The notes: generated by a model from the sequence alone, not told the origin. Shown: positions 16,345-26,390, counted from the stretch's first letter. The stretch is 34,382 nt of DNA from an uncultured Clostridia bacterium (GCA_944384465.1 CALWTK010000003.1:1-34382); one strand, 5' to 3'. Made by a program: numbers and translations.

Positions 16345-17668
16345 TTTTACCTCCTTTGTGGAAGTTACATTTCTTTCCGTCTGTGCTATTGAAAGGAAGA
16401 TACATCTTGATAAACAATCGCATCAAAACTAGGTTCGTGAACACGCTGATGAATGACATGACGAAAACGACCCAACCGAAGGATTGAATTGCCATATTAG
16501 GCATGAACAAACAAGCAAGTCCTAATAGTAGCATCAACACATTTGTCACAAAAATACGTGTCAGGCTCTCTTTCTGTGCAACTTTGAACGAGATATATAA
16601 TTTTGTATCCGCTTGATAATGTGCTTTCGCTTTTTCAAAAATTGTAACCATTCCTTCTGTCGCAATAATGAATGCGAGAATAAATCCAATCATGCCCGCA
16701 AAATTCATATGGACAATTGGAATCGATTGCAAGAAGAATAAACTCAGTGTGATGAAGAAGAGCAAGTTGAAGCATGCTACCCAACCGATATGTTTGTATT
16801 TGGCAATCATAAAGATGAACGCAATCAAAACAAATACCGCAATGGCAGCGCATAGCAATACACCCGCCCCAACTCCATAACTTGGAGTGATGAGCGCGCA
16901 ATCAGTTTGGGTCAACTCTAGCCCCAGCATTCCTGTCTTTATCTTGTTCGCATACGAATTCGCCGTAGCGTGGTCTACAAAGGCATCACTTTGGATGTAT
17001 ATCTCACCATTTGTAATACCTGTCGTACCATCACTATTGCTATCAAGGCTCATTTGAGTAAACTGCGTATCGCCAAAATAAATATACAATGTACCGCCAT
17101 CACTCGTAGCTTCAGCGATGTCGTCTATCATCTCTTCTTTAAACAAGATGCGGACATAATAAGAAGTCTCGCCAGTGGTAGTGTCATAATAATCGTACAC
17201 TGAGACGCTATCTATATCTTTTGCCCCAGCGAACGCCTCACTTGTGTCAGTAGACATAGAAAAACTAATTGTAGCGGGACTACCTATCAAATCAATCACA
17301 GTCGATTCATCATCTCTATCTAAAATATTGCCCACTTGGATGACGATAGAATCGTCTCCGTATTCTGCAACATACACGTCTCTATAGCCTTCATCTTGGA
17401 CGATTTTCTTCAAATCGCTCATAGTAGATTCTTTCAAAACATCATAGTTAGATTGTGCTTCACTCTCTGGCAACTCTGCCCTATAGATAATTCTCACAGA
17501 ATTGCTCAAATCTTCGCCTAATTTTACATTGCTTACAAAATTGGAATAAGAATAATAGTTCCCGCCAATTGTGAAAGGATAAGTGAAATTGACAAAACTT
17601 GCAACCAAACATATAACTAAAATGATAGCGAAAAGTATGAACAAGCATTTTGATCTATTTTTAGTCAT
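16337..17668 (-). CDS. secD: Protein translocase subunit SecD
   Basis: A 443-residue partner of SecF. It has an N-terminal membrane helix (about 8-27), an extracytoplasmic P1 region (about 30-265) and the six-helix RND-like membrane bundle with blocks such as MNFAGMIGFILAFIIATEGM. It is close in length to the SecD of other Clostridia. The ATG follows TAGGAG with good spacing. The promoter at 17691-17719 matches the sigma-A consensus exactly and gives a leader of only about 16 bases. The sequence IATEGMVTIFEKAK corresponds to the conserved membrane segment near the end of the bundle. Confidence 0.92.
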   Translation of the reverse strand: MTKNRSKCLFILFAIILVICLVASFVNFTYPFTIGGNYYSYSNFVSNVKLGEDLSNSVRIIYRAELPESEAQSNYDVLKESTMSDLKKIVQDEGYRDVYVAEYGDDSIVIQVGNILDRDDESTVIDLIGSPATISFSMSTDTSEAFAGAKDIDSVSVYDYYDTTTGETSYYVRILFKEEMIDDIAEATSDGGTLYIYFGDTQFTQMSLDSNSDGTTGITNGEIYIQSDAFVDHATANSYANKIKTGMLGLELTQTDCALITPSYGVGAGVLLCAAIAVFVLIAFIFMIAKYKHIGWVACFNLLFFITLSLFFLQSIPIVHMNFAGMIGFILAFIIATEGMVTIFEKAKAHYQADTKLYISFKVAQKESLTRIFVTNVLMLLLGLACLFMPNMAIQSFGWVVFVMSFISVFTNLVLMRLFIKMYLPFNSTDGKKCNFHKGGKNA

Positions 17669-17690
17669 AATTTCTCCTAATTCAAGATTT

Positions 17691-17719
17691 ATTATATCTA
17701 AACTTTATGATATTGTCAA
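17691..17719 (-). promoter_or_regulatory. Consensus sigma-A promoter of secD-secF
   Basis: The minus strand reads TTGACA (17714-17719), 17 bases, TATAAT (17691-17696): a perfect consensus. Transcription should begin near 17684. The -35 box lies in one arm of a 10-base inverted repeat. Confidence 0.85.
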
Positions 17720-17811
17720 ACAAATCAAATAAATAAACTTAAAACATATATAATTTATAGTTTGACAATGTGATATAATAACAAAATTATTGACCAAAAA
17801 TCATGATTTTA

Positions 17812-18210
17812 TTAAACATTTTTCTTGTTTAATAAATTGACGATAACAGCAGCAATAATAGATACAATCACGCTGAATAATAAGTCGTACACAATAGTCA
17901 TATTAAACGCAAATCCGCCATTCATTATAGAAAATATGATGTAACTTAATATTGCATACAAAATTCCAGCAAAAATCGCCTTAACGATAAGTTTATCCCC
18001 ATTAGTTTTCTTCAAGCAAAACATCATGACAAAGATAGATACTGCTTTTATCACATCGTTGATATATCCTGTCACATTTGAAGATAGATCCACGAATTTC
18101 AAAATCACCGCAAAGATGACAATACCCACAAGTGTCACTATTATTGCTATCATACAACATTTTATGATAGATAAAAAGCCTGACCAATTCAAAGATTTTA
18201 ATTTTTGCAT
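17812..18210 (-). CDS. TIGR04086 family membrane protein (YrzE-like)
   Basis: A 132-residue protein with four hydrophobic segments (about 16-40, 52-68, 74-94 and 104-126) and a charged end. Small four-helix proteins of the TIGR04086/YrzE family sit between yajC and secDF in many Firmicutes, and this one is in exactly that position. The family function is unknown. The ATG follows GGAGGG. It has its own promoter (18271-18300), separate from yajC and secDF. Confidence 0.75.
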   Translation of the reverse strand: MQKLKSLNWSGFLSIIKCCMIAIIVTLVGIVIFAVILKFVDLSSNVTGYINDVIKAVSIFVMMFCLKKTNGDKLIVKAIFAGILYAILSYIIFSIMNGGFAFNMTIVYDLLFSVIVSIIAAVIVNLLNKKNV

Positions 18211-18270
18211 AACGCCCTCCTACTATAATCTATTTTTAGATCGGTAGAAGATAACAATTATTTTTTACGA

Positions 18271-18300
18271 ATTATATTTGATAATAAATTATCTTGTTAA
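18271..18300 (-). promoter_or_regulatory. Promoter of the TIGR04086 gene, with a palindrome in the spacer
   Basis: TTAACA (18295-18300), 18 bases, TATAAT (18271-18276). The 14-base perfect inverted repeat GATAATAAATTATC (18280-18293) fills most of the spacer and could be an operator. The transcription start would be near 18264. Confidence 0.5.
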
Positions 18301-18382
18301 ATTTTGTAAAAAAATTAACTATACAAATTTTTTAAAGAATTTTAGTATTGTATAATCGGATTATTTATGATTGAATATTTCA

Positions 18383-19120
18383 TTATATCACATCATTGCT
18401 TACAACATTGATTGTGCATACTAGCAAAGAAGCGTCTCCAAATTTATGTTCATTATCAACCAACAAAACTATCTGTGCTTCGCCAGCATGAATCTTTGTC
18501 CTATCAATTTTAACAGTGAATGATATTGCAGAACTGGTAGATTGTCTATAACCTACGGTTACAGCTAAAGCTTCATTAGGAACGACATCTTGGCTGAGTG
18601 AAAATACAGTTTCCGCATGTTCTGTAAAATATCCTGCGGTTTGTGAAGGATTCTTTGTGACATCAGCGGTCAATTCTCCATCGTCCCATTGCGAAAAATA
18701 TGTATCCCCTTCAGTTTCTACAAAAATTTCAAATGTTGTATCATTCGAAGTATTCCATGTTAAAAAATTATCTGATTTGTTATCTACAAAATAAAAATCT
18801 ACAGTGATTGTCACATCTTCACTAGGCATTGTAAATTCATATCTGTTTTCAATTGTTTCACTTTTTATGCATTCCTGCCCATTAAACATAACTCTGTCAA
18901 TTATCACAGCATCAAATTCTGGAGAAATGTTTACATAAGCTTGCGATCCAGCTGTTGCAGTTTTAGTCTGCCCATTGATGTCATAAAAATCTGACTCTTC
19001 CGCTAATACATTATAAGAAACACTTTCTATTTTGGACTCTTCTTTATCCCCACAAGCGACAAAAATCCCTGCCATTGATAGAAACAATCCGAGCATTAAA
19101 ATTTTATTTAAAATCTTCAT
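18383..19120 (-). CDS. Lipoprotein with InlB-type (FTMP/DVT) repeat, function unknown
   Basis: A 245-residue exported protein. The N-terminus MKILNKILMLGLFLSMAG leads to a lipobox-like FVAC-G, with Cys23 as the probable lipid-modified residue. The position -3 residue is Phe, not the usual Leu/Val/Ile. Residues 30-110 contain one unit ending EFTMPSEDVTITVDFYF, the pattern of the bacterial InlB B-like repeat. The remainder is beta-rich and acidic, with no enzyme motif that I recognise. It has its own extended -10 promoter and an AAAGGAG ribosome binding site. It lies between yajC and the TIGR04086 gene, an unusual spot for a surface lipoprotein. Confidence 0.75.
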   Translation of the reverse strand: MKILNKILMLGLFLSMAGIFVACGDKEESKIESVSYNVLAEESDFYDINGQTKTATAGSQAYVNISPEFDAVIIDRVMFNGQECIKSETIENRYEFTMPSEDVTITVDFYFVDNKSDNFLTWNTSNDTTFEIFVETEGDTYFSQWDDGELTADVTKNPSQTAGYFTEHAETVFSLSQDVVPNEALAVTVGYRQSTSSAISFTVKIDRTKIHAGEAQIVLLVDNEHKFGDASLLVCTINVVSNDVI

Positions 19121-19164
19121 ACACTTCTCCTTTTAATATTTATAAATGTATATTGCTAAAATTT

Positions 19165-19173
19165 ATTATACCA
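19165..19173 (-). promoter_or_regulatory. Extended -10 promoter of the lipoprotein gene
   Basis: The minus strand reads TGGTATAAT with no good -35 box. Transcription would start near 19158, leaving a leader of about 37 bases ending in AAAGGAG. Confidence 0.5.
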
Positions 19174-19230
19174 TACAATTAAAATTTAAGGAAACGTTTT
19201 AATAAACAATAAAAATTATTTAAACAAAGC

Positions 19231-19274
19231 AATAAATAAAAGAGTATCACTAAAAAAGTGTCACTCTTTTATTT
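19231..19274 (-). terminator. Terminator downstream of yajC
   Basis: AATAAAAGAGTATCACT and AGTGTCACTCTTTTATT form a long, nearly perfect stem around a short A-rich loop. It is about 27 bases beyond the yajC stop. It has A/T runs on both sides. Confidence 0.7.
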
Positions 19275-19300
19275 GTTTTATTAAAACTTGTTAGTATATT

Positions 19301-19762
19301 TTATTTTTTAGACTTTTTGTTTTGTTTTTTTTCGTCTTTTGTTGTGCTTTCGCTAGGTTCTTTTTCTTCTTTTTTCTCTTCCACTTGTTCTGCTTCATTT
19401 GCTTTTTGCTCTGTCGCTGGCTTTTCTGCTGTCTCAGGTGTGTTCACTTTTATTGAGACTTTTTTCTCTTGAGTTTGTTTCTCTTCTTTGCCGAAAACAT
19501 AATAGATAGAATTAGCATGTACCGTAAAATACCCAACATTGCTACCCTTACCTGATTTTAGGACAAAGTATTTGTATTCATCTTCAATGTAAGAGTCAAC
19601 GACTTCCCCAACAACTCCGGTATCTGTCATAACCTTATCGCCTATTTTTAATTCTTCACGCATTTGCCCAAGCTCTGCATTGTATTTTTTCTTTTTCATA
19701 TAACTTACAACGAACAATGCAACAACTAAAACTATAAGTATAATCAATAAAACTATTTCCAT
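19301..19762 (-). CDS. yajC: Preprotein translocase subunit YajC with an extended charged tail
   Basis: A 153-residue protein. The first 85 residues are a typical YajC: one membrane helix (about 3-21), then basic KKKKYNAELG, then the beta-barrel-like LKIGDKVMTDTGVVGEVVD. The last 55 residues are a Lys/Glu/Ser-rich disordered tail, longer than most YajC proteins (usually 90-120 residues). It associates with SecDF in the membrane. The ATG follows GGGGAG. It has a strong promoter at 19786-19814 and a terminator downstream, so it is a single-gene unit. Confidence 0.92.
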   Translation of the reverse strand: MEIVLLIILIVLVVALFVVSYMKKKKYNAELGQMREELKIGDKVMTDTGVVGEVVDSYIEDEYKYFVLKSGKGSNVGYFTVHANSIYYVFGKEEKQTQEKKVSIKVNTPETAEKPATEQKANEAEQVEEKKEEKEPSESTTKDEKKQNKKSKK

Positions 19763-19785
19763 AATTCTCCCCTATATTTTGTTTT

Positions 19786-19814
19786 ATTATATCAAAGCAA
19801 AAATATTAAGTCAA
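19786..19814 (-). promoter_or_regulatory. Promoter of yajC
   Basis: TTGACT (19809-19814), 17 bases, TATAAT (19786-19791). The start would be near 19779, with a leader of about 17 bases. The rest of the gap to tgt (to 19916) is AT-rich with no clear terminator. Confidence 0.75.
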
Positions 19815-19916
19815 TTTATTTTATATTTTATTTTGAAGAAAAATAATGCTAAAAAACAACAATTTTGTCAAATTTTAAAAAATAAGCAATAAAATCATTA
19901 AAATATTTAAATTTAT

Positions 19917-21047
<1,131 letters not shown>

Positions 21048-21072
21048 TTAAATTAAATATATATATTTTATC

Positions 21073-22104
21073 CTATTCTATAAACATAGCATCGCCAAAA
21101 CTAAAAAATCTATACTGATTTTCGACTGCTGTCTCGTATATGTTCATAGTATTTTCATACCCTGCAAACGCACTCGCAAGCATTATAAGTGTGCTCTTTG
21201 GCAAATGGAAATTTGTGATTAATGCATCTACAACTTTGAATTTGTATGGCGGGTAAATAAATATGCTTGTGTCTCCTTCGCTCGCTTCTAGCGGCATGCC
21301 TTTTTGTGCCACAGTTTCCAACGTCCTAACACTAGTAGTCCCTACGGCTATCACTCGTCTATTTTCAATTTTTGCCTTGTTGATTTTATCAGCGACTTCC
21401 TGACTTATTCTATAATGTTCGGTATGCATGACATGTTTTGTAATGTCATCTTCTTTGCATGGGCGAAAAGTTCCCAACCCAACATCTAGAGTAAGTTCTA
21501 ATATCTCGACCCCAATATCTCGTATTTTTTGCATAAGTTCATTTGTGAAGTGTAGCCCGGCAGTTGGTGCCGCTGCACTGCCTTCTACTTTGTTGTACAC
21601 CGTTTGATATCTCTCTTTGTCTTTCAGTTTTTCATGGATATAATGTGGAAGAGGCATACTGCCAACTCTATCTAAAATATCTTCAAATACACCATCAAAG
21701 ATAAATCTAACCACTCTGTTTCCGTCATTCAATACTTCTAGCAATTCGCATTTCAACTCATCACTAATGGTCAAAATTGTACCGATTTTCACCCTTTTTG
21801 CTGGTTTCAATAGCACTTCCCAATCGGTCATATTCTTTCTCTTTAGAAGTAGAATTTCTACGCTGGCACCTGTGTCCTTTTTGCCAACTAAACGTGCGGG
21901 TAGCACTCTTGTATTGTTCACGACCAACACGTCACCTTTCTTTAGAAAAAATATAATGTCCTTAAATTGTCTATGATAGATATCTTTTGTCTTTCTATCA
22001 AAGACGAGCAAGCGACTTTCATCTCTCTTCTCTAATGGTGTCTGGGCAATCAAATTCTCTGGTAAATAATAATCATAGGTTGACAATTTTTTGTAATCAA
22101 TCAT
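21073..22104 (-). CDS. queA: S-adenosylmethionine:tRNA ribosyltransferase-isomerase
   Basis: A 343-residue enzyme that transfers and rearranges the ribosyl moiety of S-adenosylmethionine onto preQ1-modified tRNA to make epoxyqueuosine. Family blocks are [51 protein letters not shown] and TTSVRTLE. The reading frame opens at GTG 22113, but I place the start at ATG 22104. AGAAGG lies 8 bases before it and the resulting N-terminus matches the family. It overlaps the end of ruvB by 8 bases, so the ruv and queuosine genes share one transcript. Confidence 0.96.
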   Translation of the reverse strand: MIDYKKLSTYDYYLPENLIAQTPLEKRDESRLLVFDRKTKDIYHRQFKDIIFFLKKGDVLVVNNTRVLPARLVGKKDTGASVEILLLKRKNMTDWEVLLKPAKRVKIGTILTISDELKCELLEVLNDGNRVVRFIFDGVFEDILDRVGSMPLPHYIHEKLKDKERYQTVYNKVEGSAAAPTAGLHFTNELMQKIRDIGVEILELTLDVGLGTFRPCKEDDITKHVMHTEHYRISQEVADKINKAKIENRRVIAVGTTSVRTLETVAQKGMPLEASEGDTSIFIYPPYKFKVVDALITNFHLPKSTLIMLASAFAGYENTMNIYETAVENQYRFFSFGDAMFIE

Positions 22105-23149
22105 CTTTTTCACCTTCTTGATTGTCGTCTATCTCTGTCTGCAAGGATTTTGGAACAGGTAACTTGAAATGCTCATATGCAAGTTTTGTTACCATACGTC
22201 CCCTATTCGTCCTAACTATGAAACCTAATTGCAACAAATACGGTTCGACCACATCTTCAATGGTAGAGACTTCTTCATTCGTTGTAGCAGACAATGTCTC
22301 TAATCCAACTGGCCCGCCACCAAATTTTTCTATCATAGCAAATAAGATACGTTTGTCAGTAAAGTCAAGGCCTAAATCATCAATATCCATGAGTGTCAGT
22401 GCTTTCTTGGCGTCTTCTACAGAAATAGTATCCTTGTCTTCCACTTGGACATAGTCTCGCACGCGCTTCAAAAGCCTATTCGCTATTCTTGGCGTACCAC
22501 GACTGCGCTTCGCTATCTCGATCGTAGCATCTTCATCTATGTTTACTCCTAAGATTTTTGCCGAACGTTTGATAATAGTCGCAATCTCTTCAACTGAATA
22601 CAATTCTAGTCTGCATACAACGCCGAACCTGTCTCTAAGTGGACTAGAAAGGTTACCTGCCTTTGTCGTCGCACCTATGAGCGTGAAAGGTTGAATCTTT
22701 AGACGCATACTTCTAGCACTAGGCCCTTTCCCTACAATAAAGTCCAAAGCATAATCTTCCATAGCAGGATACAATATCTCTTCTACAGATTTTGAGATCC
22801 TGTGAATTTCATCTATGAACAGCACATCGTTAGCATTTAGATTGGTCAAGATCGCAGCCAGGTCAGCGGCGTTCTCTATGCTTGGCCCGCTGGTGATTTT
22901 GATTTGACTACCTATTTCGTTGGCTATGATATGACTCAAAGTGGTTTTCCCTAAGCCCGGTGGACCATACAAAAGCACATGGTCAAGTGCTTCATGTCTT
23001 TTCTTCGCCGCTGAAATATAGATTTTCAGATTTGATTTTATCTTCTCCTGTCCTACATATTCGTCAAAAGACATAGGTCGCAATTTATTTTCGACCTCTA
23101 CATCGCTCATGTTCTTTGTGCTTGAAATAAATCTTTCTCTCTCTTCCAT
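22097..23149 (-). CDS. ruvB: Holliday junction branch migration helicase RuvB
   Basis: A 350-residue AAA+ motor that drives branch migration of Holliday junctions with RuvA. Motifs in order: [19 protein letters not shown] (24-42), Walker A GPPGLGKT (62-69), Walker B FIDEIHR (111-117), sensor region LIGATTKAG, and RDRFG with the arginine finger. A C-terminal winged helix contains [15 protein letters not shown]. It begins directly after the ruvA stop (no gap) and overlaps queA. Length is normal. Confidence 0.97.
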   Translation of the reverse strand: MEERERFISSTKNMSDVEVENKLRPMSFDEYVGQEKIKSNLKIYISAAKKRHEALDHVLLYGPPGLGKTTLSHIIANEIGSQIKITSGPSIENAADLAAILTNLNANDVLFIDEIHRISKSVEEILYPAMEDYALDFIVGKGPSARSMRLKIQPFTLIGATTKAGNLSSPLRDRFGVVCRLELYSVEEIATIIKRSAKILGVNIDEDATIEIAKRSRGTPRIANRLLKRVRDYVQVEDKDTISVEDAKKALTLMDIDDLGLDFTDKRILFAMIEKFGGGPVGLETLSATTNEEVSTIEDVVEPYLLQLGFIVRTNRGRMVTKLAYEHFKLPVPKSLQTEIDDNQEGEKDD

Positions 23150-23740
23150 CTATTCACCCATATTGTGCAAAACTTTCGCCACTATATCTTCAGCGGTATC
23201 GTTTTCTTTCGCCACTTCTCTAGCCATTTTGCTGGCCTGATTTTTGCTAAGTCCTAGACTAGTAAGCACAACGACCGCATCTTCAATAAATTCGTTGGAT
23301 TGAGTAAATATTGATTCATTAGGTAAAATATAGTCAAGTGGACGGATCTTGTCTTTCAATTCAACAATAATCTTTTCCGCCACCTTTTTACCAATTCCCT
23401 TACACGAAGCGATCACAGACGCGTCTTCGTTGATTATGCTGTTGATAATCGCTCCCATGCGTTCTGCCGACAAAATCTGCAAAGCAGTCTTACTGCCAAC
23501 TCCACTGACTGTAATGAGTTGCAAAAACAGACGTTTTTCTTCTGGACTGACAAAACCATATAAACTCATCTCATCTTCTCTGACATGCAAATATGTGTAA
23601 ATTTTGACTTCTTGCTCAAGGTCGGGCATGTTCGCCATACAACTATTAGTTACCATAATTTGATAACCAATGCCATTACAATCGACTGTAACATTATTGT
23701 AGTCTTTTTCTTTCAAAATACCTTGTATATAACCAATCAT
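23150..23740 (-). CDS. ruvA: Holliday junction DNA-binding subunit RuvA
   Basis: A 196-residue protein that binds four-way junctions and holds two RuvB rings. Domain I (about 1-62) is an OB fold opening with MIGYIQGILKEK. Domain II has the helix-hairpin-helix motifs VSGVGSKTALQILS and CKGIGKKVAEKIIVELKDK. Domain III (about 150-196), the flexible RuvB-binding part, contains EDAVVVLTSLGLSKNQA. The ATG follows AGAGAG. It lies 40 bases after ruvC and directly precedes ruvB. Confidence 0.96.
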   Translation of the reverse strand: MIGYIQGILKEKDYNNVTVDCNGIGYQIMVTNSCMANMPDLEQEVKIYTYLHVREDEMSLYGFVSPEEKRLFLQLITVSGVGSKTALQILSAERMGAIINSIINEDASVIASCKGIGKKVAEKIIVELKDKIRPLDYILPNESIFTQSNEFIEDAVVVLTSLGLSKNQASKMAREVAKENDTAEDIVAKVLHNMGE

Positions 23741-23780
23741 AATTCTCTCTTTTATTTAATAAATCTTTCCTTGAACTCAT

Positions 23781-24266
23781 TTATATCGAATTGTCGCTCA
23801 TCAAACTATTTGTCTGCATGTGCGTGAGAGCGACAGCTAGTGCGTCTGCTGCATCATCGGGCTTAGGTACAGCCTTTAAGCCTAAAATGTTTTTGACCAT
23901 AAACTGAACTTGCTTTTTCTCTGCGCGACCGTTGCCTGTCAGAGCTTGCTTTATCTGCAGAGGTGTATATTCAAACAATTTGTCCGTATACTGCTTGCAC
24001 GCCACGATCAGTACACCTCTCGCTTCAGCAACTGGAATAGCGGTAGTATTGTTAGTGTTGAAAAACAACTCTTCAAAAGCGACCTGCTCCGGACTAAAAG
24101 TGTCCATCAATTCGCAAGTCGCTTGATAAATAGTATAGAGTCTCGTGCTGATAGACATGGTCTTTGGAGTCGTAATCACACCATAGTCAATGACCTTGCA
24201 ACCCTCTGTCTCTACCACGCCATATCCAATGATATTATATCCTGGGTCAATACCTAAAACTTTCAT
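23781..24266 (-). CDS. ruvC: Crossover junction endodeoxyribonuclease RuvC
   Basis: A 161-residue nuclease that cuts Holliday junctions. Its acidic catalytic residues are visible: Asp7 in LGIDPGYNIIGYG, Glu65 in FEELFF, and Asp138 and Asp141 in KPDDAADALAVA. A GTG at 24272 would add two residues, but ATG 24266 is preferred because AAGG lies five bases upstream. It starts 7 bases after the stop of the coiled-coil gene. The full RuvABC set is contiguous here. Confidence 0.96.
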   Translation of the reverse strand: MKVLGIDPGYNIIGYGVVETEGCKVIDYGVITTPKTMSISTRLYTIYQATCELMDTFSPEQVAFEELFFNTNNTTAIPVAEARGVLIVACKQYTDKLFEYTPLQIKQALTGNGRAEKKQVQFMVKNILGLKAVPKPDDAADALAVALTHMQTNSLMSDNSI

Positions 24267-24273
24267 ATCCACC

Positions 24274-24870
24274 TTACGCTATAGTTTTCAATCTAGACAG
24301 CATAGAATTGACGCTCTCGTACAACATGGTAAATCGCTCGTTGTCTTCATCTACTTTGTTTTTCTTCACATTGTAGTCTGCTATCAACATCTCTATCCTT
24401 TCCAAAATCGCTTTGATAATCTTCACCTGTTGTTTAAATCCTTTTATAATTGTAGGGGAAGTGTTTTCATCAATGCTTGACTTGAATTTTTTGCACAATT
24501 CACTGACTTCGTGCTTGTATTCAGTCTTTAGTGAACCACATTCCTGCAGAGCCAATTTGTATTTGTTGCAAGAATCCTTGAAATTCACATTTAGATTACT
24601 GATCTCATTGCCTAAACTTTTTATCTTTGATTTATTCTTTGAAAAAACTGCTTGACGCTCATCTTTCTTTGAAGTATAGATGGCATTTGATATCATATTA
24701 AGGTCGTTTTTGAAATCCATCATCTGCTCATAATATGTACTAAGAGAGGTTCTGTCATCTTCCGCCGTCAAAAGTGAACTGTTGTACAGTGAAAACAGCG
24801 CAGACAACTTGCTCCTATTGTCATTCAATTCTTTAATAATGTTCGTCAATTCCAATTCATTAGTTTCCAT
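24274..24870 (-). CDS. Uncharacterised coiled-coil protein between yebC and ruvC
   Basis: A 198-residue protein with no membrane segment or signal peptide. It is almost entirely charged helix with heptad-like spacing of Leu, Ile and Met, as in LELTNIIKELNDNRSKLSAL near the start and IIKAILERIEMLIADYNVKK near 150, so coiled coils are likely throughout. I recognise no domain. The ATG follows GAGGAAG. It overlaps the yebC end by 11 bases and precedes ruvC by 7 bases, so it is co-expressed with the Holliday-junction genes. That suggests, but does not show, a role in chromosome or recombination work. Codon use is like its neighbours, so it does not look newly acquired. Confidence 0.8.
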   Translation of the reverse strand: METNELELTNIIKELNDNRSKLSALFSLYNSSLLTAEDDRTSLSTYYEQMMDFKNDLNMISNAIYTSKKDERQAVFSKNKSKIKSLGNEISNLNVNFKDSCNKYKLALQECGSLKTEYKHEVSELCKKFKSSIDENTSPTIIKGFKQQVKIIKAILERIEMLIADYNVKKNKVDEDNERFTMLYESVNSMLSRLKTIA

Positions 24871-25594
24871 CTTCTTCCTCTAAATTGTATATTACATCAA
24901 TGACATCGTCATTTTCGTTCAATTTGTCTAGCATCTTGTTGAATGTCTCGCGCTGACTAGCGCTCAAAGACACATAATTCTGTGGTATCATCTCAACTCC
25001 TGATGACAAGATCGTATAGCCCGCGTTCTCAAAAGCTGACACCATATCATTCACGCTGTTGGCACTAGGTTCGGTATAGATTGTGAACACATCATCATCT
25101 TCACAGTCTATAGCATTCTGCATAATCGCTAGTTCCATCGCAGCGTCTGAATCAAATTTTTCATTCTTTTCCACCACGACCACGCCTTTGTTATCAAACA
25201 TGTAACTTACGCACCCAGAAGAGCCTAGGGACCCGCCGTATTTATCAAAAGCATATCTCACATCACTACTTGTCCTATTCTTGTTGTCAGTGAAGCATTT
25301 GACAACGACAGCCACTCCGCCTACACCATAGCCTTCGTACGTCTGCTCAACAAAATTAGAGTTGTCCACTTCGCTATTTTTCTTGATAATATTGTTGATC
25401 CTGTCATTTGGCATATTGTATTGCCTTGCTTTCGCTATAGCCATTTTCAGTTTGCTATTCGAATCAATGTTGGCGCCGCCCTCTTTGACAGCTACCATGA
25501 TCTCACGGCCTACTTTTGTAAATATCTTGCTACGTTCAGCGTCCGATTTTTCTTTTCTACCTTTTATATTATTCCATTTACTATGTCCTGACAC
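24860..25594 (-). CDS. yebC: YebC/PmpR family protein (translation/transcription factor)
   Basis: A 244-residue protein of the YebC family. It opens with the family signature SGHSKWNNIKGRK, then KIFTKVGREIMVAVKEGG, YNMPNDRINNIIKK and YEGYGVGGVAVVV. Members have been described as DNA-binding regulators and, more recently, as factors easing translation through proline stretches. The start is GTG, preceded by GAGGTG. It overlaps trmH by 14 bases and the coiled-coil gene by 11. Its place upstream of ruvC is conserved in many bacteria. Confidence 0.95.
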   Translation of the reverse strand: MSGHSKWNNIKGRKEKSDAERSKIFTKVGREIMVAVKEGGANIDSNSKLKMAIAKARQYNMPNDRINNIIKKNSEVDNSNFVEQTYEGYGVGGVAVVVKCFTDNKNRTSSDVRYAFDKYGGSLGSSGCVSYMFDNKGVVVVEKNEKFDSDAAMELAIMQNAIDCEDDDVFTIYTEPSANSVNDMVSAFENAGYTILSSGVEMIPQNYVSLSASQRETFNKMLDKLNENDDVIDVIYNLEEEDGN

Positions 25595-26306
25595 AATTCA
25601 CCTCGCTAATTTTTTGCATAATTATACTACCCGCCACTCCAGCATTCAAACTCTCAACGCCAGCGCGCATAGGTATACTGATAGTTAAATCGGCAAGAGA
25701 TTTTAGCTCATTGCACACTCCTTGCCCTTCATTACCAATTATAACAGCAATTCGCCCTTTTGGCAAATGAATTTTACTGATACTCTCGCCAAACATGTCC
25801 GCCACCATGAAAACATCCGCGATTTTTGTTTTGTTACGCTTTACATCATCTAGACTCACCTGATGTAGTCGTGCGGTCAGGGCGGTACCCGCCGAACTGC
25901 GCACAACTTTTTCACTGTACGAGTCCGCACAATCTATCAAATATATGTTGTCAAAGCCAAACGCTTTCGCCGAGCGGATGAGCGTGCCGACATTGCCCGG
26001 GTCTTGTAACCTATCCAAGATAAGCGAATTGCCTTTCGCGGTCAAATCAAACTCCCTTATCTTCGCCACACAGACAATATCTTGATTTGTCTTGGTGGTA
26101 GCGATACTGGACAAGATTTTTTCGTTTACAACAATCGTGTTTGGGAAGCCTTTTAACGCTCTATCCGTTGTGATAGTCGCCAAAATTTCGACATTAGCAT
26201 CTAGCAAATCATGACAGAATTTCTCTCCTTCTACTAGAAATATGCCATGCTCGCGCCTGTATTTTTTGTCCTTTAGATTTTTGATATCTTGTTTCGTCAA
26301 TTCCAT
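25581..26306 (-). CDS. TrmH/SpoU family RNA 2'-O-methyltransferase
   Basis: A 241-residue SPOUT-class methyltransferase, probably acting on rRNA or tRNA ribose. The N-terminal domain (about 1-75, L30e-like substrate binding) opens KYRREHGIFLVEGEKF. The knotted catalytic domain has motif 1 LDRLQDPGNVGTLIRSA, motif 2 AVIIGNEGQGV and motif 3 SIPMRAGVESLNAGVAGSI. The exact target cannot be inferred. It is the first gene of the long operon ending in tgt. The promoter at 26313-26341 places transcription exactly at the ATG, and there is no ribosome binding site, so the mRNA is probably leaderless. Confidence 0.93.
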   Translation of the reverse strand: MELTKQDIKNLKDKKYRREHGIFLVEGEKFCHDLLDANVEILATITTDRALKGFPNTIVVNEKILSSIATTKTNQDIVCVAKIREFDLTAKGNSLILDRLQDPGNVGTLIRSAKAFGFDNIYLIDCADSYSEKVVRSSAGTALTARLHQVSLDDVKRNKTKIADVFMVADMFGESISKIHLPKGRIAVIIGNEGQGVCNELKSLADLTISIPMRAGVESLNAGVAGSIIMQKISEVNCVRT

Positions 26307-26312
26307 ATAACA

Positions 26313-26341
26313 ATACTATCAAATAATTATCGCCTTGTCAA
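26313..26341 (-). promoter_or_regulatory. Promoter of the trmH-to-tgt operon, predicted leaderless
   Basis: The minus strand reads TTGACA (26336-26341), 17 bases, TAGTAT (26313-26318), then six bases and the ATG. By the usual geometry, +1 is the A of the start codon at 26306. Confidence 0.7.
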
Positions 26342-26355
26342 ACCAAGTAACTATC

Positions 26356-26384
26356 TTGACTAAAAGTCTAGCATATGATAAAAT
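26356..26384 (+). promoter_or_regulatory. Promoter of the 80-aa/helicase pair, predicted leaderless
   Basis: TTGACT (26356-26361), 17 bases, TAAAAT (26379-26384), then six bases (AGTTAT) and the ATG. The predicted +1 is the A of the ATG at 26391. The layout mirrors the divergent trmH promoter, whose six bases are TGTTAT. Confidence 0.7.
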
Positions 26385-26390
26385 AGTTAT

